Notes under the pieces: generated by a model
The model's database searches: none
What the model was told of the DNA's origin: nothing
The model's input: the letters and a program-made list of their open reading frames with translations, nothing else
Origin: JBASEY01 sp049652745
GTDB taxonomy: Bacteria; CSSED10-310
Assembly (NCBI GenBank): GCA_049652745.1
Contig: JBASEY010000017.1
Span: forward strand, 134,096-198,095
Direction of reading: 5' to 3'
Length of the DNA: 64,000 nucleotides
Program-made: the position numbers and the translations under genes
In this document: positions 16,803 to 25,305 of the stretch, one piece after another
How positions within the stretch are numbered: the stretch's first letter is position 1
Layout of the letters: every line of letters starts with the position of its first letter

Positions 16803-17738
16803 ATGAAAGTATTTTTTGTTTGTGGAAAAGGCGGGGTCGGCAAAACAGCCGTTACCTCGGCTTTAGGCTGCCATTACGCTTCTAAAGGCGGTGCTTTGGC
16901 AATATCTTTGGATGGGTCGATGAGTTTCAAAGAACATACCGGCCACCCAAATCTGTCGACAGAACCGGCCCCGACACAATTAGGCTTCTATGCAACACTG
17001 CTTGACCGGCAAAGCATTATCGACGAAGCCATCGATCAATACGTTGTGCTTAAACCATTGAGAAAATGGATTTTAAACCATCCGCTGTATTCGTCTTTGT
17101 CGGCTGTCGTGCCAGGTCTACGTGAAATTCTATTAATGGATAAAATCTTTCATTACGCTCTTCAAAAAACACGATATCCATGGCAAACCGTTATCGTCGA
17201 CATGCCGTCAAGCGGGTTCAGCTCAAATCTTTTTACAGCAACCGGAACAATAAGCGGAATCATCGCCCACGGCCCATTGCATCACCGTTTTATGCGCAAT
17301 CAGGAATTACTTCGAGATCCCTCGATAAGCAGAATCTTCGTCGTTACTCTTTCCGAAGAAACACCGATCCGAGAAACACGGGAAATGATACTCGATTTTC
17401 AAAATCGAGCTGAAATGGTGATTGACACGCTGGTGATCAACCAAATTCCCACTGAACCGTTGTCCCTGAAAACCTTTAAATGGTTGGAAACACTTTCCGA
17501 TAATGAGCTGCAACGTTTGCTGACGAATGAATTGAAAGCAGATCTCGACTCTCGTGCAGTAAAGCGGATAGCTCGAATTGCGCAACAACGATTTCGACTG
17601 GCCGACCACCAGATTCAACAGCTCATGAATTGGTGGCAGGAGCCGGTCATGAAAATTCCGCGCTTCACATCATCTCAACCTATTGAAATTGCACAGCTTA
17701 TCGCTGAACAGATGGTCAGGGTCGATCATGAAGGGTAA
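16803..17738 (+). CDS. ArsA/Get3-like ATPase, first of a pair
   Basis: 311 residues. The deviant P-loop GKGGVGKTAV (~8-17) places it in the SIMIBI/ArsA-Get3 class. The ArsA element VTLSEETPIRETREMI (~178-193) is present. The A-loop normally reading DPAHSL is replaced by LDGSMSFKE, and the switch II position reads DMPSSGFSS instead of DTAPTGH, so hydrolysis or coupling may be altered. Its stop overlaps the start of a second ArsA-like gene by 11 bases. Family members handle tail-anchored proteins or metalloids; no arsenic genes are nearby. A heterodimer with the next protein is inferred. Confidence 0.75.
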   Translation: MKVFFVCGKGGVGKTAVTSALGCHYASKGGALAISLDGSMSFKEHTGHPNLSTEPAPTQLGFYATLLDRQSIIDEAIDQYVVLKPLRKWILNHPLYSSLSAVVPGLREILLMDKIFHYALQKTRYPWQTVIVDMPSSGFSSNLFTATGTISGIIAHGPLHHRFMRNQELLRDPSISRIFVVTLSEETPIRETREMILDFQNRAEMVIDTLVINQIPTEPLSLKTFKWLETLSDNELQRLLTNELKADLDSRAVKRIARIAQQRFRLADHQIQQLMNWWQEPVMKIPRFTSSQPIEIAQLIAEQMVRVDHEG

Positions 17739-18867
17739 AAACACCACAACCCCTCCGCCTCGCCTTGTTCTATTGTATGGAATAGGCGGCGTCGGCAAGA
17801 CCAGTCTCGCTGCATCTCTTGCCACCTTGTCAGCGTTGAAAGGCCGAAACACCGTCGTTTTCACCGTCGATCCCGCTCGAAGACTGGCGGATTCACTGGG
17901 CATGTCGATTTCAGAGGACGAAGTGACGGAGGTTAAGCTGAACTTTGATTCCGACCAACCCACCGGCTCCCTCAAAGCATCCATGCTGCACCTGGATACC
18001 GCCGCCAAAACTCTTGTCATGCGGTATTCCCCTATGCCATCCCTCGCCGATAAAATCAGCAGCAACCCTGTTTTCCTAGCTGCACTTCGCCAAATGAGCA
18101 ACACTGAGGAGTGCTTGGCATGGGGAAAAGTCTATCAATTACTGACGGATACCCCCATGGATACTCTGATCGTCGATACCCCTCCCGCTGGAAGCGCCCC
18201 CAAATTCTTCCACGCGCCGGAGCAACTATTGCGACTGTTGGAACCGGCTCATATCGACTTGATAAAAAAACCCTTGAAAAAACTTTTCAGGCGAAAAATA
18301 AACTTAAAAAAAGATGCACCGTCCCTTTTAGCGGCTTTCCTTTCAGGAATAACCGGAAAAACATGGCTGGATGAGGCTAGAGACTTGATCTTTTCTCTGC
18401 AGGATTTCTATGATGATTTTTATTATCGTGTCAACGATCTGCAAAAAATCCTGAAAAACCCTCAACGAACCAGCATCTTACTGGTTTCGTCTTGCAATCC
18501 GTCCAGCATTCAGGAAACCCACCGAATTGCATCGACACTTCTTTTAGCTCAATTTCCATTGAAAGGAATAATTTTCAATCGCACCTCTTCTCCTTTCTTC
18601 CCCGGTCCATCCTCGGCACCCAATACTGTAACCACAAAATTTCATACCGAAAATCTCGATAGAGAAGAATTGCAGGAACTCGACAAATTTATTCGCGAAC
18701 ATCACAAACGGGTTATAAGCGAGACTCGTTCGATGAAATCTTTTTTAAAAGGATTTCCTGTAAAATTAGCTGGCTACAAAGTGCCACTTCTCGCTCATGA
18801 GATCACTTCTCTTGAGGAGTTGGAAACTCTACACCCCTATTTGATAGATTGCTTAGATTATTTCTAG
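17728..18867 (+). CDS. ArsA/Get3-like ATPase, second of a pair
   Basis: 379 residues from ATG 17728, which overlaps the end of the previous gene; the ATG at 17683 lies deeper inside it and adds unrelated residues. P-loop GIGGVGKTSLA, then FTVDPARRLADSLG (the ArsA A-loop) and a switch II VDTPPAGSAPKFF are conserved. The later VTLPEE-type element seen in its partner is replaced by VSSCNPSSIQET. The two proteins therefore keep complementary parts of the ArsA motif set, as expected for a pseudosymmetric pair. The MurC-like ligase follows after 36 bases. Cargo unknown. Confidence 0.75.
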   Translation: MKGKNTTTPPPRLVLLYGIGGVGKTSLAASLATLSALKGRNTVVFTVDPARRLADSLGMSISEDEVTEVKLNFDSDQPTGSLKASMLHLDTAAKTLVMRYSPMPSLADKISSNPVFLAALRQMSNTEECLAWGKVYQLLTDTPMDTLIVDTPPAGSAPKFFHAPEQLLRLLEPAHIDLIKKPLKKLFRRKINLKKDAPSLLAAFLSGITGKTWLDEARDLIFSLQDFYDDFYYRVNDLQKILKNPQRTSILLVSSCNPSSIQETHRIASTLLLAQFPLKGIIFNRTSSPFFPGPSSAPNTVTTKFHTENLDREELQELDKFIREHHKRVISETRSMKSFLKGFPVKLAGYKVPLLAHEITSLEELETLHPYLIDCLDYF

Positions 18868-18903
18868 TATTGTGATTCCGGGTATTTTGAGGGATAGATA
18901 ACC

Positions 18904-20280
18904 ATGAAGCAATCCATTTTTTTTGTCGGTATCGGCGGATCCGGAATGAACGGAATCGCTAGAATAATGAATAATATGGGGCATCAAGTGAGCGGTTCCG
19001 ATCGTGACCATGACAAGGGTAACCGGCCCGAATTTTACCGTGAGATGGTATCGAGCGGTATTCGCTTGTTCCCCCAGGATGGATCAGGCATTCAACGTGG
19101 TTTAGATTTTGTTGTCGCCTCGACGGCTGTTGAATCATCGATTCCTGATATCAAAGCTGCTCTAGCGGAAAAAATCCCGATCATACACCGTTCCGATGCC
19201 TTGAACGAATTAACCCGGTCGATGCGCGGCATCGCTGTTGCCGGAACCTCCGGTAAAAGCACTGTTACAGGCTTTTGCGCTTGGGGTATGAAAAAAATCG
19301 GGCTCGACCCGACAGTGATTAATGGTGCAAAAATTATTGGAATTGGGAATTTGGGGGAAGACACAGATTTTCTTTGTGGAAACAGTCCATGGGCGGTATT
19401 CGAGGCGGATGAAAGTGATGGAAGTCTCAAAAAATATAGGCCTGAGATCGGGATATTGACCAATATCAGTAAAGATCATCTTTCTTTGACGGATTTGACT
19501 GACATTTTCAAAATTTACATCGGCAACATCAAAGACACTCTGATCTTCAATACCCGTTGTCCGTTGAGCAGATCATTGGCTGGATACGCCCGTAAACGAC
19601 TAAGTTTCGGCTATACGGCCGACTCGAATTTTCATATCGTCAATCCGTTTTTTGAAGGTTTGACATCAGGGTGTCAGATAGAAGGCAAGCGATTTCGCAT
19701 AAAGCTGCCGGGATATCACAACCTTGAAAATGCACTGACCGCATATACATTACTGCGCTGCCTGGGCCGGTCAACGGTTGAAAGTATCGAGGCGTTGGAA
19801 GATTTTCGTGGAATACAACGCCGTTTTCAGCTTGTCGGAGTCTATCAAGGTATCACTGTTATCGACGATTTCGCTCACAACCCGGATAAAATACATGCCA
19901 CTATGACTGTTGCGGCTGAGCAAAGCCGACGAATTATCTATATTTATCAGCCCCATGGCTTTGGTCCTACACGTTTTTTGTTTGACGATCTTGTCCATCA
20001 ATTCGCCGAAGGGCTTCGTGATCAGGACAAATTGATCTTGGCACCGATTTTTTACGCAGGAGGAACAGCCGGCGGAACAGTGAGCTCCGACGAATTGGCC
20101 GTTTCTATTCGCTCAAAAGGCAAAGATGCCCAGGCGGTTGAACGGGTTAAAATACCAGCTATGGTCTCAAGAATTATCGACAAAGGCGATTGGGTTGTCG
20201 TAATGGGAGCCAGAGACCCATCTCTACCTGAGTTATGTCAATCGATTCTGCAGGCGATAACTAAAAGCTTCTCCGAATAG
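18904..20280 (+). CDS. MurC/Mpl-type Mur ligase with altered ATP and late motifs
   Basis: 458 residues with the three-domain Mur ligase layout: N-terminal VGIGGSGMNGIARIM, ATP site AGTSGKST (~113-120), FEADESDGSL, LTNISKDH, and C-terminal IDDFAHNPDKI then YQPHGFGPTRFL. MurC and Mpl normally read AGTHGKTT and (Y/F)DD(Y/F)(G/A)HHPT; here the P-loop His is Ser and the second His of HHP is Asn. It is an ATP-dependent amide ligase by family, acting on a UDP-MurNAc-like or other acid acceptor. No other mur gene is close, and it follows the ArsA pair. It overlaps the opposite-strand barrel gene by 20 bases, tail to tail. Confidence 0.78.
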   Translation: MKQSIFFVGIGGSGMNGIARIMNNMGHQVSGSDRDHDKGNRPEFYREMVSSGIRLFPQDGSGIQRGLDFVVASTAVESSIPDIKAALAEKIPIIHRSDALNELTRSMRGIAVAGTSGKSTVTGFCAWGMKKIGLDPTVINGAKIIGIGNLGEDTDFLCGNSPWAVFEADESDGSLKKYRPEIGILTNISKDHLSLTDLTDIFKIYIGNIKDTLIFNTRCPLSRSLAGYARKRLSFGYTADSNFHIVNPFFEGLTSGCQIEGKRFRIKLPGYHNLENALTAYTLLRCLGRSTVESIEALEDFRGIQRRFQLVGVYQGITVIDDFAHNPDKIHATMTVAAEQSRRIIYIYQPHGFGPTRFLFDDLVHQFAEGLRDQDKLILAPIFYAGGTAGGTVSSDELAVSIRSKGKDAQAVERVKIPAMVSRIIDKGDWVVVMGARDPSLPELCQSILQAITKSFSE

Positions 20281-23131
20281 ACCACTCATACGACCAGTCA
20301 CCTGAAGTCTTGTTAAAATTCGTCTTCTTGGCCCATTCGAAATGCCATTCGACACCTATCAACCAAAAATTGATACCCCATCCATAAGACGCATTCCAAG
20401 ACCCTTCGTGTATAGGCGTTCTGGGGTTATCAAATTTCCAAGTTACAGATTCCGAATCAATCAAAGCCATACCGGCATCGACAAAGAATTTTCCTCTGAA
20501 ACCATGGAAACCGATATTTCCAGGAAAGATCAAGTGATCCAAAATAGGGAAACGAAACTCGGCATTGGCTACAACCACATTGTTCCCGACTATCTGCTTA
20601 TATCCATATCCTCTTATGGTCCCCGGTCCGCCGATTCCATAATACAGTGAATCCCTGCCACGTGATACGGCCCCCCACTGCCTGAAGGCCAAAACAGTTC
20701 TTTTACCCACCGGTATATACTCACGAAAATCATATTGCGTATTCCAATAGCTCTCAAACGAATCTTCCATTTCCAGGGGAATCTGAGCGCTTATACGGAA
20801 CCTCCAACCTCGATAGATTTCCGGATATCCCGCCATAAACTTGTATTCCACCGTATCACCCGACAGCGCGGGTTCAATATAGGCGTATTGTCTTTTAAAA
20901 TTTCCAAATCCGGAAACGCTGGTTTCATAATCGAAATGTCGGTATCCAACGCTGAGATCTGCTCTGTAATACGTAGAAAAGGGGTATTCCATATAGTACA
21001 ATGCCAAATATTCGTTCCAACTGACACGTTGATATTCTCTTTTCTGCATATTGAAAACATAATAATAATCGCTGCCCTGAACAAACGCCGCCCCATAATC
21101 AATTCTTTGACGCAGATACATGTATTTAGCCATCAGACCACCCTGATTATCTCTCCTGCTCCCTATCACCTCTATTCTATGATCTCCAAGTATGTCGGAC
21201 AGGACAACACCACCCTCCAAATAGAAATCTCCACTGGTTCCGTATGCCACCATGCCCACTGCGTAATCCGGTATCAAACGAAATTTAACATCGGCATTTT
21301 CCAAGTCATCTTTCGATTTAGGCAAAACAGTTTTCGGACTGGCATCTTTCAGCGACGAAAAATACGCTTCACCATCAGCGCCTAATTCTTCCGCATCGAC
21401 TGCAACACTGGGAATTACCGGTCTTCGATCGGCTGAAATAACAATGATCTTTTCGGTCCCTTGGGCATAAAATGTGAGCACTATATCCCGGCTGTTCACA
21501 GAAAAAGAAGGCGTCATACATCCAGTCACAGGGGCCGCCAATCTATGGGATTCCATTGTCTCGATATCCAGAATATAGGGATCGAGGACACCATCGATTT
21601 GGTCGGAAATATATACAATTTTTTTTCCGTCCGGCGACCAGGCCGGAGTTATCTGATCGCCTTGGTCAGAAATCAATGGCCTGAACTGGCCTGTATGAAC
21701 ATCGATCAGCATCAGATCGAATTGTCCTTGTCTTTCTGAAGAATAGACTATCCATGAACCGTCCGGGGACCAGTATGGCGTACGATCCACATGCTGATCA
21801 TTGGTCAAATTCCGCGTTTTTCCGGTTTCCAGATCCATAATGAAAATATCTGATTGCATTCCGACCCAAGCCGCATAGGCAACAAAACGGCCATCCGGAC
21901 TGAAAGCCGGTGAGGTGGGCGAATCTTCCGGTATGAGGACACTGCCGGTCAACCCTTTAACTGCCGGGTCGAGTATTTGGATATCATGTCGATTTTCATA
22001 TTTGTTGATATAGGCCAAGCGTCCATCGGATAGACAACTTGACAGAGCTCTGCCTTCCGTAACCATTCCACGATATTTACGCTTGTTCAAATTACATGTA
22101 AGACAGAGATCGATTTGTTTTTTCTCCGGATCTTTCACTGCACTTGTAAATATGTTAAACCCGTCCTGGTCAAGCTCAACGTAATGAATGACCTCGCCAC
22201 CCAAGCCAAAAACGGGGGAAAACCTTCTGGAATATTCTTCCGAGGGCATGACAGATTTTTTAAATTCAACGACACTTTCGCGTCGGCGTTCGATTTCTAT
22301 TATGCGGCGCCTCAAATCATTCTGCCATTTTGCGGACAGTTCCCCGAGCGTCATTCCATAAATCTCTTTTACAGCATTCTGCATGTATTCACGAGAGCGA
22401 AGTGTTTTCCTGACTTCCCATATCAGCGATCTGAACTTATCCATGCCGTATTCTTTCCGTAAAAAATCGATTGCTGATTGAGATATTTTATATCCCATAT
22501 AGGGATTGGGGAGATAATCAAATGTATTTAATTTTTCCAGCTCGGGAACGCAGCCATTTATGACGGCATCTCTCAAAACCATACGTCCTACCGCATCCCA
22601 ATCTGCAGATAAGTGCTCGGCCATCCCCTCCATGACCCATAAAGGTACTTCAGAAATCCTGCTGATACGATTCTGGAAAAAGACTTCAAATTGGAACGAA
22701 TGAACCAATTCATGGTTTATCAACGACTCCAGATCTTTTTTTGAGTTTTGAAGAGGTATTACTATTCTTCGTTTCAGCAGTTCAGAAAAACCGCCGACTC
22801 CTGAAGGAATAAAACCGGACAACACATTTGTCTGCTGAAAATCGGAGTATGTTCGGTATAGAATAACCGGTATTTTCCCCGAGAGATCCGTACCGAGGTC
22901 GGATGATATTCGCGTGTAAGCGGTTTCAAAATAGCGGATTATTTCCAACATCGACTCTGTCTCATCCATGTAGTAGTAAAACTCAAAATGCTCTGTGGAA
23001 TGGACTTTCCAGTCGAATCTGGAATATGTCACTTTATTTTTTCCAAAAGCGTCGACATTCGGTGTATTGAACGAATAAACCCATATCGATCCAATCAGAA
23101 ACAGTAGAAACCTCATCGGGCGTGTCTTCAT
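20261..23131 (-). CDS. Zinc-peptidase-like / TolB-type propeller / Omp85-like barrel fusion
   Basis: 956 residues from ATG 23131 (AGGAG eight bases upstream), with a signal peptide ~1-28. Residues ~35-260 resemble the peptidase MA (gluzincin) fold: HELVH at ~140-144 and a third ligand candidate in WVMEGMAEH (Glu ~168). Residues ~390-560 hold PD40/TolB-like blades (SPDGRFVAYAA, WSPDGSWIVYSS, WSPDGKKIVYIS). The C-terminal ~320 residues look like an outer-membrane barrel of the Omp85 type, with GGPGTIRGYGY and FFVDAGMAL near the end. It follows two lipoprotein genes in one transcript. It is probably exported and inserted in the outer membrane with the peptidase and propeller in the periplasm. 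Substrate unknown. Confidence 0.8.
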   Translation of the reverse strand: MKTRPMRFLLFLIGSIWVYSFNTPNVDAFGKNKVTYSRFDWKVHSTEHFEFYYYMDETESMLEIIRYFETAYTRISSDLGTDLSGKIPVILYRTYSDFQQTNVLSGFIPSGVGGFSELLKRRIVIPLQNSKKDLESLINHELVHSFQFEVFFQNRISRISEVPLWVMEGMAEHLSADWDAVGRMVLRDAVINGCVPELEKLNTFDYLPNPYMGYKISQSAIDFLRKEYGMDKFRSLIWEVRKTLRSREYMQNAVKEIYGMTLGELSAKWQNDLRRRIIEIERRRESVVEFKKSVMPSEEYSRRFSPVFGLGGEVIHYVELDQDGFNIFTSAVKDPEKKQIDLCLTCNLNKRKYRGMVTEGRALSSCLSDGRLAYINKYENRHDIQILDPAVKGLTGSVLIPEDSPTSPAFSPDGRFVAYAAWVGMQSDIFIMDLETGKTRNLTNDQHVDRTPYWSPDGSWIVYSSERQGQFDLMLIDVHTGQFRPLISDQGDQITPAWSPDGKKIVYISDQIDGVLDPYILDIETMESHRLAAPVTGCMTPSFSVNSRDIVLTFYAQGTEKIIVISADRRPVIPSVAVDAEELGADGEAYFSSLKDASPKTVLPKSKDDLENADVKFRLIPDYAVGMVAYGTSGDFYLEGGVVLSDILGDHRIEVIGSRRDNQGGLMAKYMYLRQRIDYGAAFVQGSDYYYVFNMQKREYQRVSWNEYLALYYMEYPFSTYYRADLSVGYRHFDYETSVSGFGNFKRQYAYIEPALSGDTVEYKFMAGYPEIYRGWRFRISAQIPLEMEDSFESYWNTQYDFREYIPVGKRTVLAFRQWGAVSRGRDSLYYGIGGPGTIRGYGYKQIVGNNVVVANAEFRFPILDHLIFPGNIGFHGFRGKFFVDAGMALIDSESVTWKFDNPRTPIHEGSWNASYGWGINFWLIGVEWHFEWAKKTNFNKTSGDWSYEWSIRRSF

Positions 23132-23160
23132 ATTATGGCTCCTTCGACCGATCAATAAAA

Positions 23161-23856
23161 TCAATCGTACAGCAAGTACCTTTTACTCCGTATTTGTTTA
23201 CCCAGTATTTCATCCATAAACTTTTTTACTTGTTTATCGATCAACTCGAAAAACAAGGCGATTTCATCAGCCTGCCCTTCGGCCAGATCCTTATCTATGT
23301 ACGTGTTTTCAAACAGAATTTTTCCGCTTTTCAGGTCGACTAAAAGTAAACCCAACTCCAGATCGAACAGCAACCGATCTCTGTAGACTTTCTTTGCCGT
23401 CCTCAAGCCATATCTGGTTTCCTGCCATTCAGAATCGTATCCTGAACGATCTTTCGTATCGTATTGAACCACTCCCGCCAATAATAAATCAGCTTCGAAA
23501 TCGGCGTATGCTTTCATCCAATCGATTTCTTTTAGTTTTTCAATATGGTCTTTAGCGCTTTTCAAATCGTTTTGGAAGTTCCTGATATCGAACTGAATCT
23601 CAATTGAACGAAAAACCGAATTTTTTTCCAATTCCCGCTGCAAATACCTTATAAAATCAGTCACAGCCTGAAAATTTTCGCATTTTTGATAAAAAGGTCC
23701 GATAATGAGTATTTTCGATTCGTGGTTTTCTGCCAAAGCTTTCTGTCGGTAATCAACCATGACCTTTTTATAGCCTGCACATCCAGAAAATATAACCAGC
23801 GTCACCAGAACACAGGCTCGCCGAATCCAGGTTTTATCTTTTATTCGAATTTTCAT
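23161..23856 (-). CDS. Lipoprotein of unknown function
   Basis: 231 residues. Signal peptide with lipobox FSGC (mature Cys ~26), then a predicted alpha/beta domain. AGGAG lies seven bases before the ATG. The body (KILIIGPFYQKCENFQ, then DLLLAGVVQYDTKDR and LLFDLELGLLLVDLKSGKILFENTYIDKD) resembles the GNA1162/CsgG-like lipoproteins that report a value per component, but I cannot name the family. It lies between the TPR lipoprotein (23-base overlap) and the barrel gene (29 bases), so these three likely work at the outer membrane together. Confidence 0.72.
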   Translation of the reverse strand: MKIRIKDKTWIRRACVLVTLVIFSGCAGYKKVMVDYRQKALAENHESKILIIGPFYQKCENFQAVTDFIRYLQRELEKNSVFRSIEIQFDIRNFQNDLKSAKDHIEKLKEIDWMKAYADFEADLLLAGVVQYDTKDRSGYDSEWQETRYGLRTAKKVYRDRLLFDLELGLLLVDLKSGKILFENTYIDKDLAEGQADEIALFFELIDKQVKKFMDEILGKQIRSKRYLLYD

Positions 23857-24232
23857 CTTTTTTCTCCTGATTATTCTGGTCGTTTATTCGCTGATGAAGC
23901 GCACTTAAATTGTGTTTGATACGAGTGTCATCCGGCCTGAGACCTATCGCCTTTTCCAATAATTCCTGGGCGGCGGCGAAATCTGAGGTCAATTCCGAGA
24001 TCACAGCCAGGTTGTTCAATGCGGCAACGTTTTCAGGATCTTTGCGCAAGACCATCTCCCATTGCTTTTGCGCCTCTTTCCAATAACCTGCCTCTGCAAG
24101 CTCGATACCATAACGAACAAGATGTCTCGGCGTCCTTGGAGGTTTATGGGCGCAAGATGTCAATCCCAGTGAAATAAGGCCTAAAATCAAGCTGATTACC
24201 ATTCTATATAACGAACGATACACGTATTTCAT
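23834..24232 (-). CDS. TPR lipoprotein
   Basis: 132 residues from ATG 24232 (GGAGG about ten bases upstream). Signal peptide with lipobox LTSC, followed by two to three TPR units (RYGIELAEAGYWKEAQKQWEMVL, LNNLAVISELTSDFAAAQELL) and a charged tail. It is the first gene of a three-gene operon with another lipoprotein and the peptidase-propeller-barrel protein. TPR lipoproteins of this kind act as periplasmic adaptors, as BamD does for BamA. That comparison is functional analogy only; the protein is much shorter than BamD. Confidence 0.75.
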   Translation of the reverse strand: MKYVYRSLYRMVISLILGLISLGLTSCAHKPPRTPRHLVRYGIELAEAGYWKEAQKQWEMVLRKDPENVAALNNLAVISELTSDFAAAQELLEKAIGLRPDDTRIKHNLSALHQRINDQNNQEKKDENSNKR

Positions 24233-24254
24233 TAGCCATAATCCTCCCATACCT

Positions 24255-24283
24255 ATTGTAAACACAGAACCAATACTTGACAA
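24255..24283 (-). promoter_or_regulatory. Promoter candidate for the lipoprotein/barrel operon
   Basis: On the minus strand TTGTCA (24278-24283), 17 bases, TACAAT (24255-24260): five of six consensus matches at each element. The likely start of transcription lies about 15 bases before ATG 24232. The -35 overlaps that of the divergent promoter. Confidence 0.55.
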
Positions 24284-24305
24284 CCTGCTCCCCGATGCCT
24301 ACGAT
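24277..24305 (+). promoter_or_regulatory. Promoter candidate for the GspN/AsmA-like gene
   Basis: TTGACA (24277-24282), 17 bases, TACGAT (24300-24305). The -35 hexamer shares six bases with the opposite-strand -35, so RNA polymerase should not occupy both at once. Confidence 0.55.
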
Positions 24306-24356
24306 CTTTTTTCCTCCAGTGAAAAAGACCTGTTATATGTCTATTTCTGGGAGATT

Positions 24357-25268
24357 ATGGTCAGAATGAAAATACAAATTATTACTTTTATCAAAAAACT
24401 CTTTGTCAGAGTTTTTATAATTGTAGCCGGCTACTATATTTTGGCTCTCATTTTTCACCCGGAAAAGCGGCTGATGGAACGAGTCTCTACGCATTTGCAT
24501 GAGCAGGCGGGAATATTGCTGGATTATTCCGATGTCAAACTGGGTTTTCCGCACAGGATCATCATATACAATCCATCGCTGAAGCAGATACAAAGCAATC
24601 ATGAACAGACGTCCATCGATGAGTCAAAATCCCATGACAAAATCTTTTTCAGCGGTGAGCGACTTTCAGTATCGATTGCTTTTAAAGCATTTTTTCACGG
24701 CAAGGCCGGCTTGAATTTTAAAAGTAAGGCATATGGAGGAGCTATTGACGGGACAATCCAAACATCCTTATCCAGAAGCTCTCAACGTTTGGAATTTCGA
24801 GTCGACTGGAGTGATATCGATCTATCCTTGCTTTTAAAGGACCATCCTAATTTGATGATTTCTACCGGAACCTGCCTGGGCAAGGCTGAATTGATTGCTG
24901 ATTTTAATCAATACTTCATTTACAAAGGACCCGTGCATATCTCAATTGAAAATACACGGCTCAATCTCCCCGATAACTTCAAAGACTACCTGGAATTTTT
25001 GGAGTTTAACACAATAAATGGCGAATTTGTTATGAACCATTCGGAAATTCAAGTCCAAAAGATTGAACTTTTGCGTTCTGATACTGTGATACAGATTGCC
25101 GGCACAGTTGACCAACGAATACCCCTATCCGATTCCGTTCTTGATTTACAGATAAAGCTTTATATGTTGAGCAAGACACAGCCTTTTGACAAGGACATGT
25201 ATATACCGCTCAGGCTGAAAGGCACGATCGACAATCCCGATGTCTATTTTTTAGGTCAAAAGTTGTGA
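24357..25268 (+). CDS. GspN/AsmA-like inner-membrane-anchored protein
   Basis: 303 residues. One N-terminal membrane anchor (~15-36) is followed by a long beta-rich periplasmic domain with alternating hydrophobic residues and a C-terminal FDKDMYIPLRLKGTIDNPDVYF segment. This ending resembles type II secretion GspN and AsmA/TamB relatives (xGTxxxPxV). No other T2SS gene is present here, so a lipid-transport or outer-membrane-assembly role is as likely as secretion. GGGAG lies very close to ATG 24357; ATG 24366 is an alternative start. It is divergent from the lipoprotein operon and convergent with lpxA. Confidence 0.6.
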   Translation: MVRMKIQIITFIKKLFVRVFIIVAGYYILALIFHPEKRLMERVSTHLHEQAGILLDYSDVKLGFPHRIIIYNPSLKQIQSNHEQTSIDESKSHDKIFFSGERLSVSIAFKAFFHGKAGLNFKSKAYGGAIDGTIQTSLSRSSQRLEFRVDWSDIDLSLLLKDHPNLMISTGTCLGKAELIADFNQYFIYKGPVHISIENTRLNLPDNFKDYLEFLEFNTINGEFVMNHSEIQVQKIELLRSDTVIQIAGTVDQRIPLSDSVLDLQIKLYMLSKTQPFDKDMYIPLRLKGTIDNPDVYFLGQKL

Positions 25269-25305
25269 TCGACACATGAAAACAAATGTAATGTTTTTTT
25301 CGCCG

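Noticed and set aside
17683..17727. Upstream ATG for the second ArsA-like gene
   Set aside because: Adds residues unlike the family and lies inside the previous gene; ATG 17728 fits better.
20735..21385. 216-codon plus-strand frame
   Set aside because: Antisense to the barrel part of the fusion gene; composition is that of a shadow.
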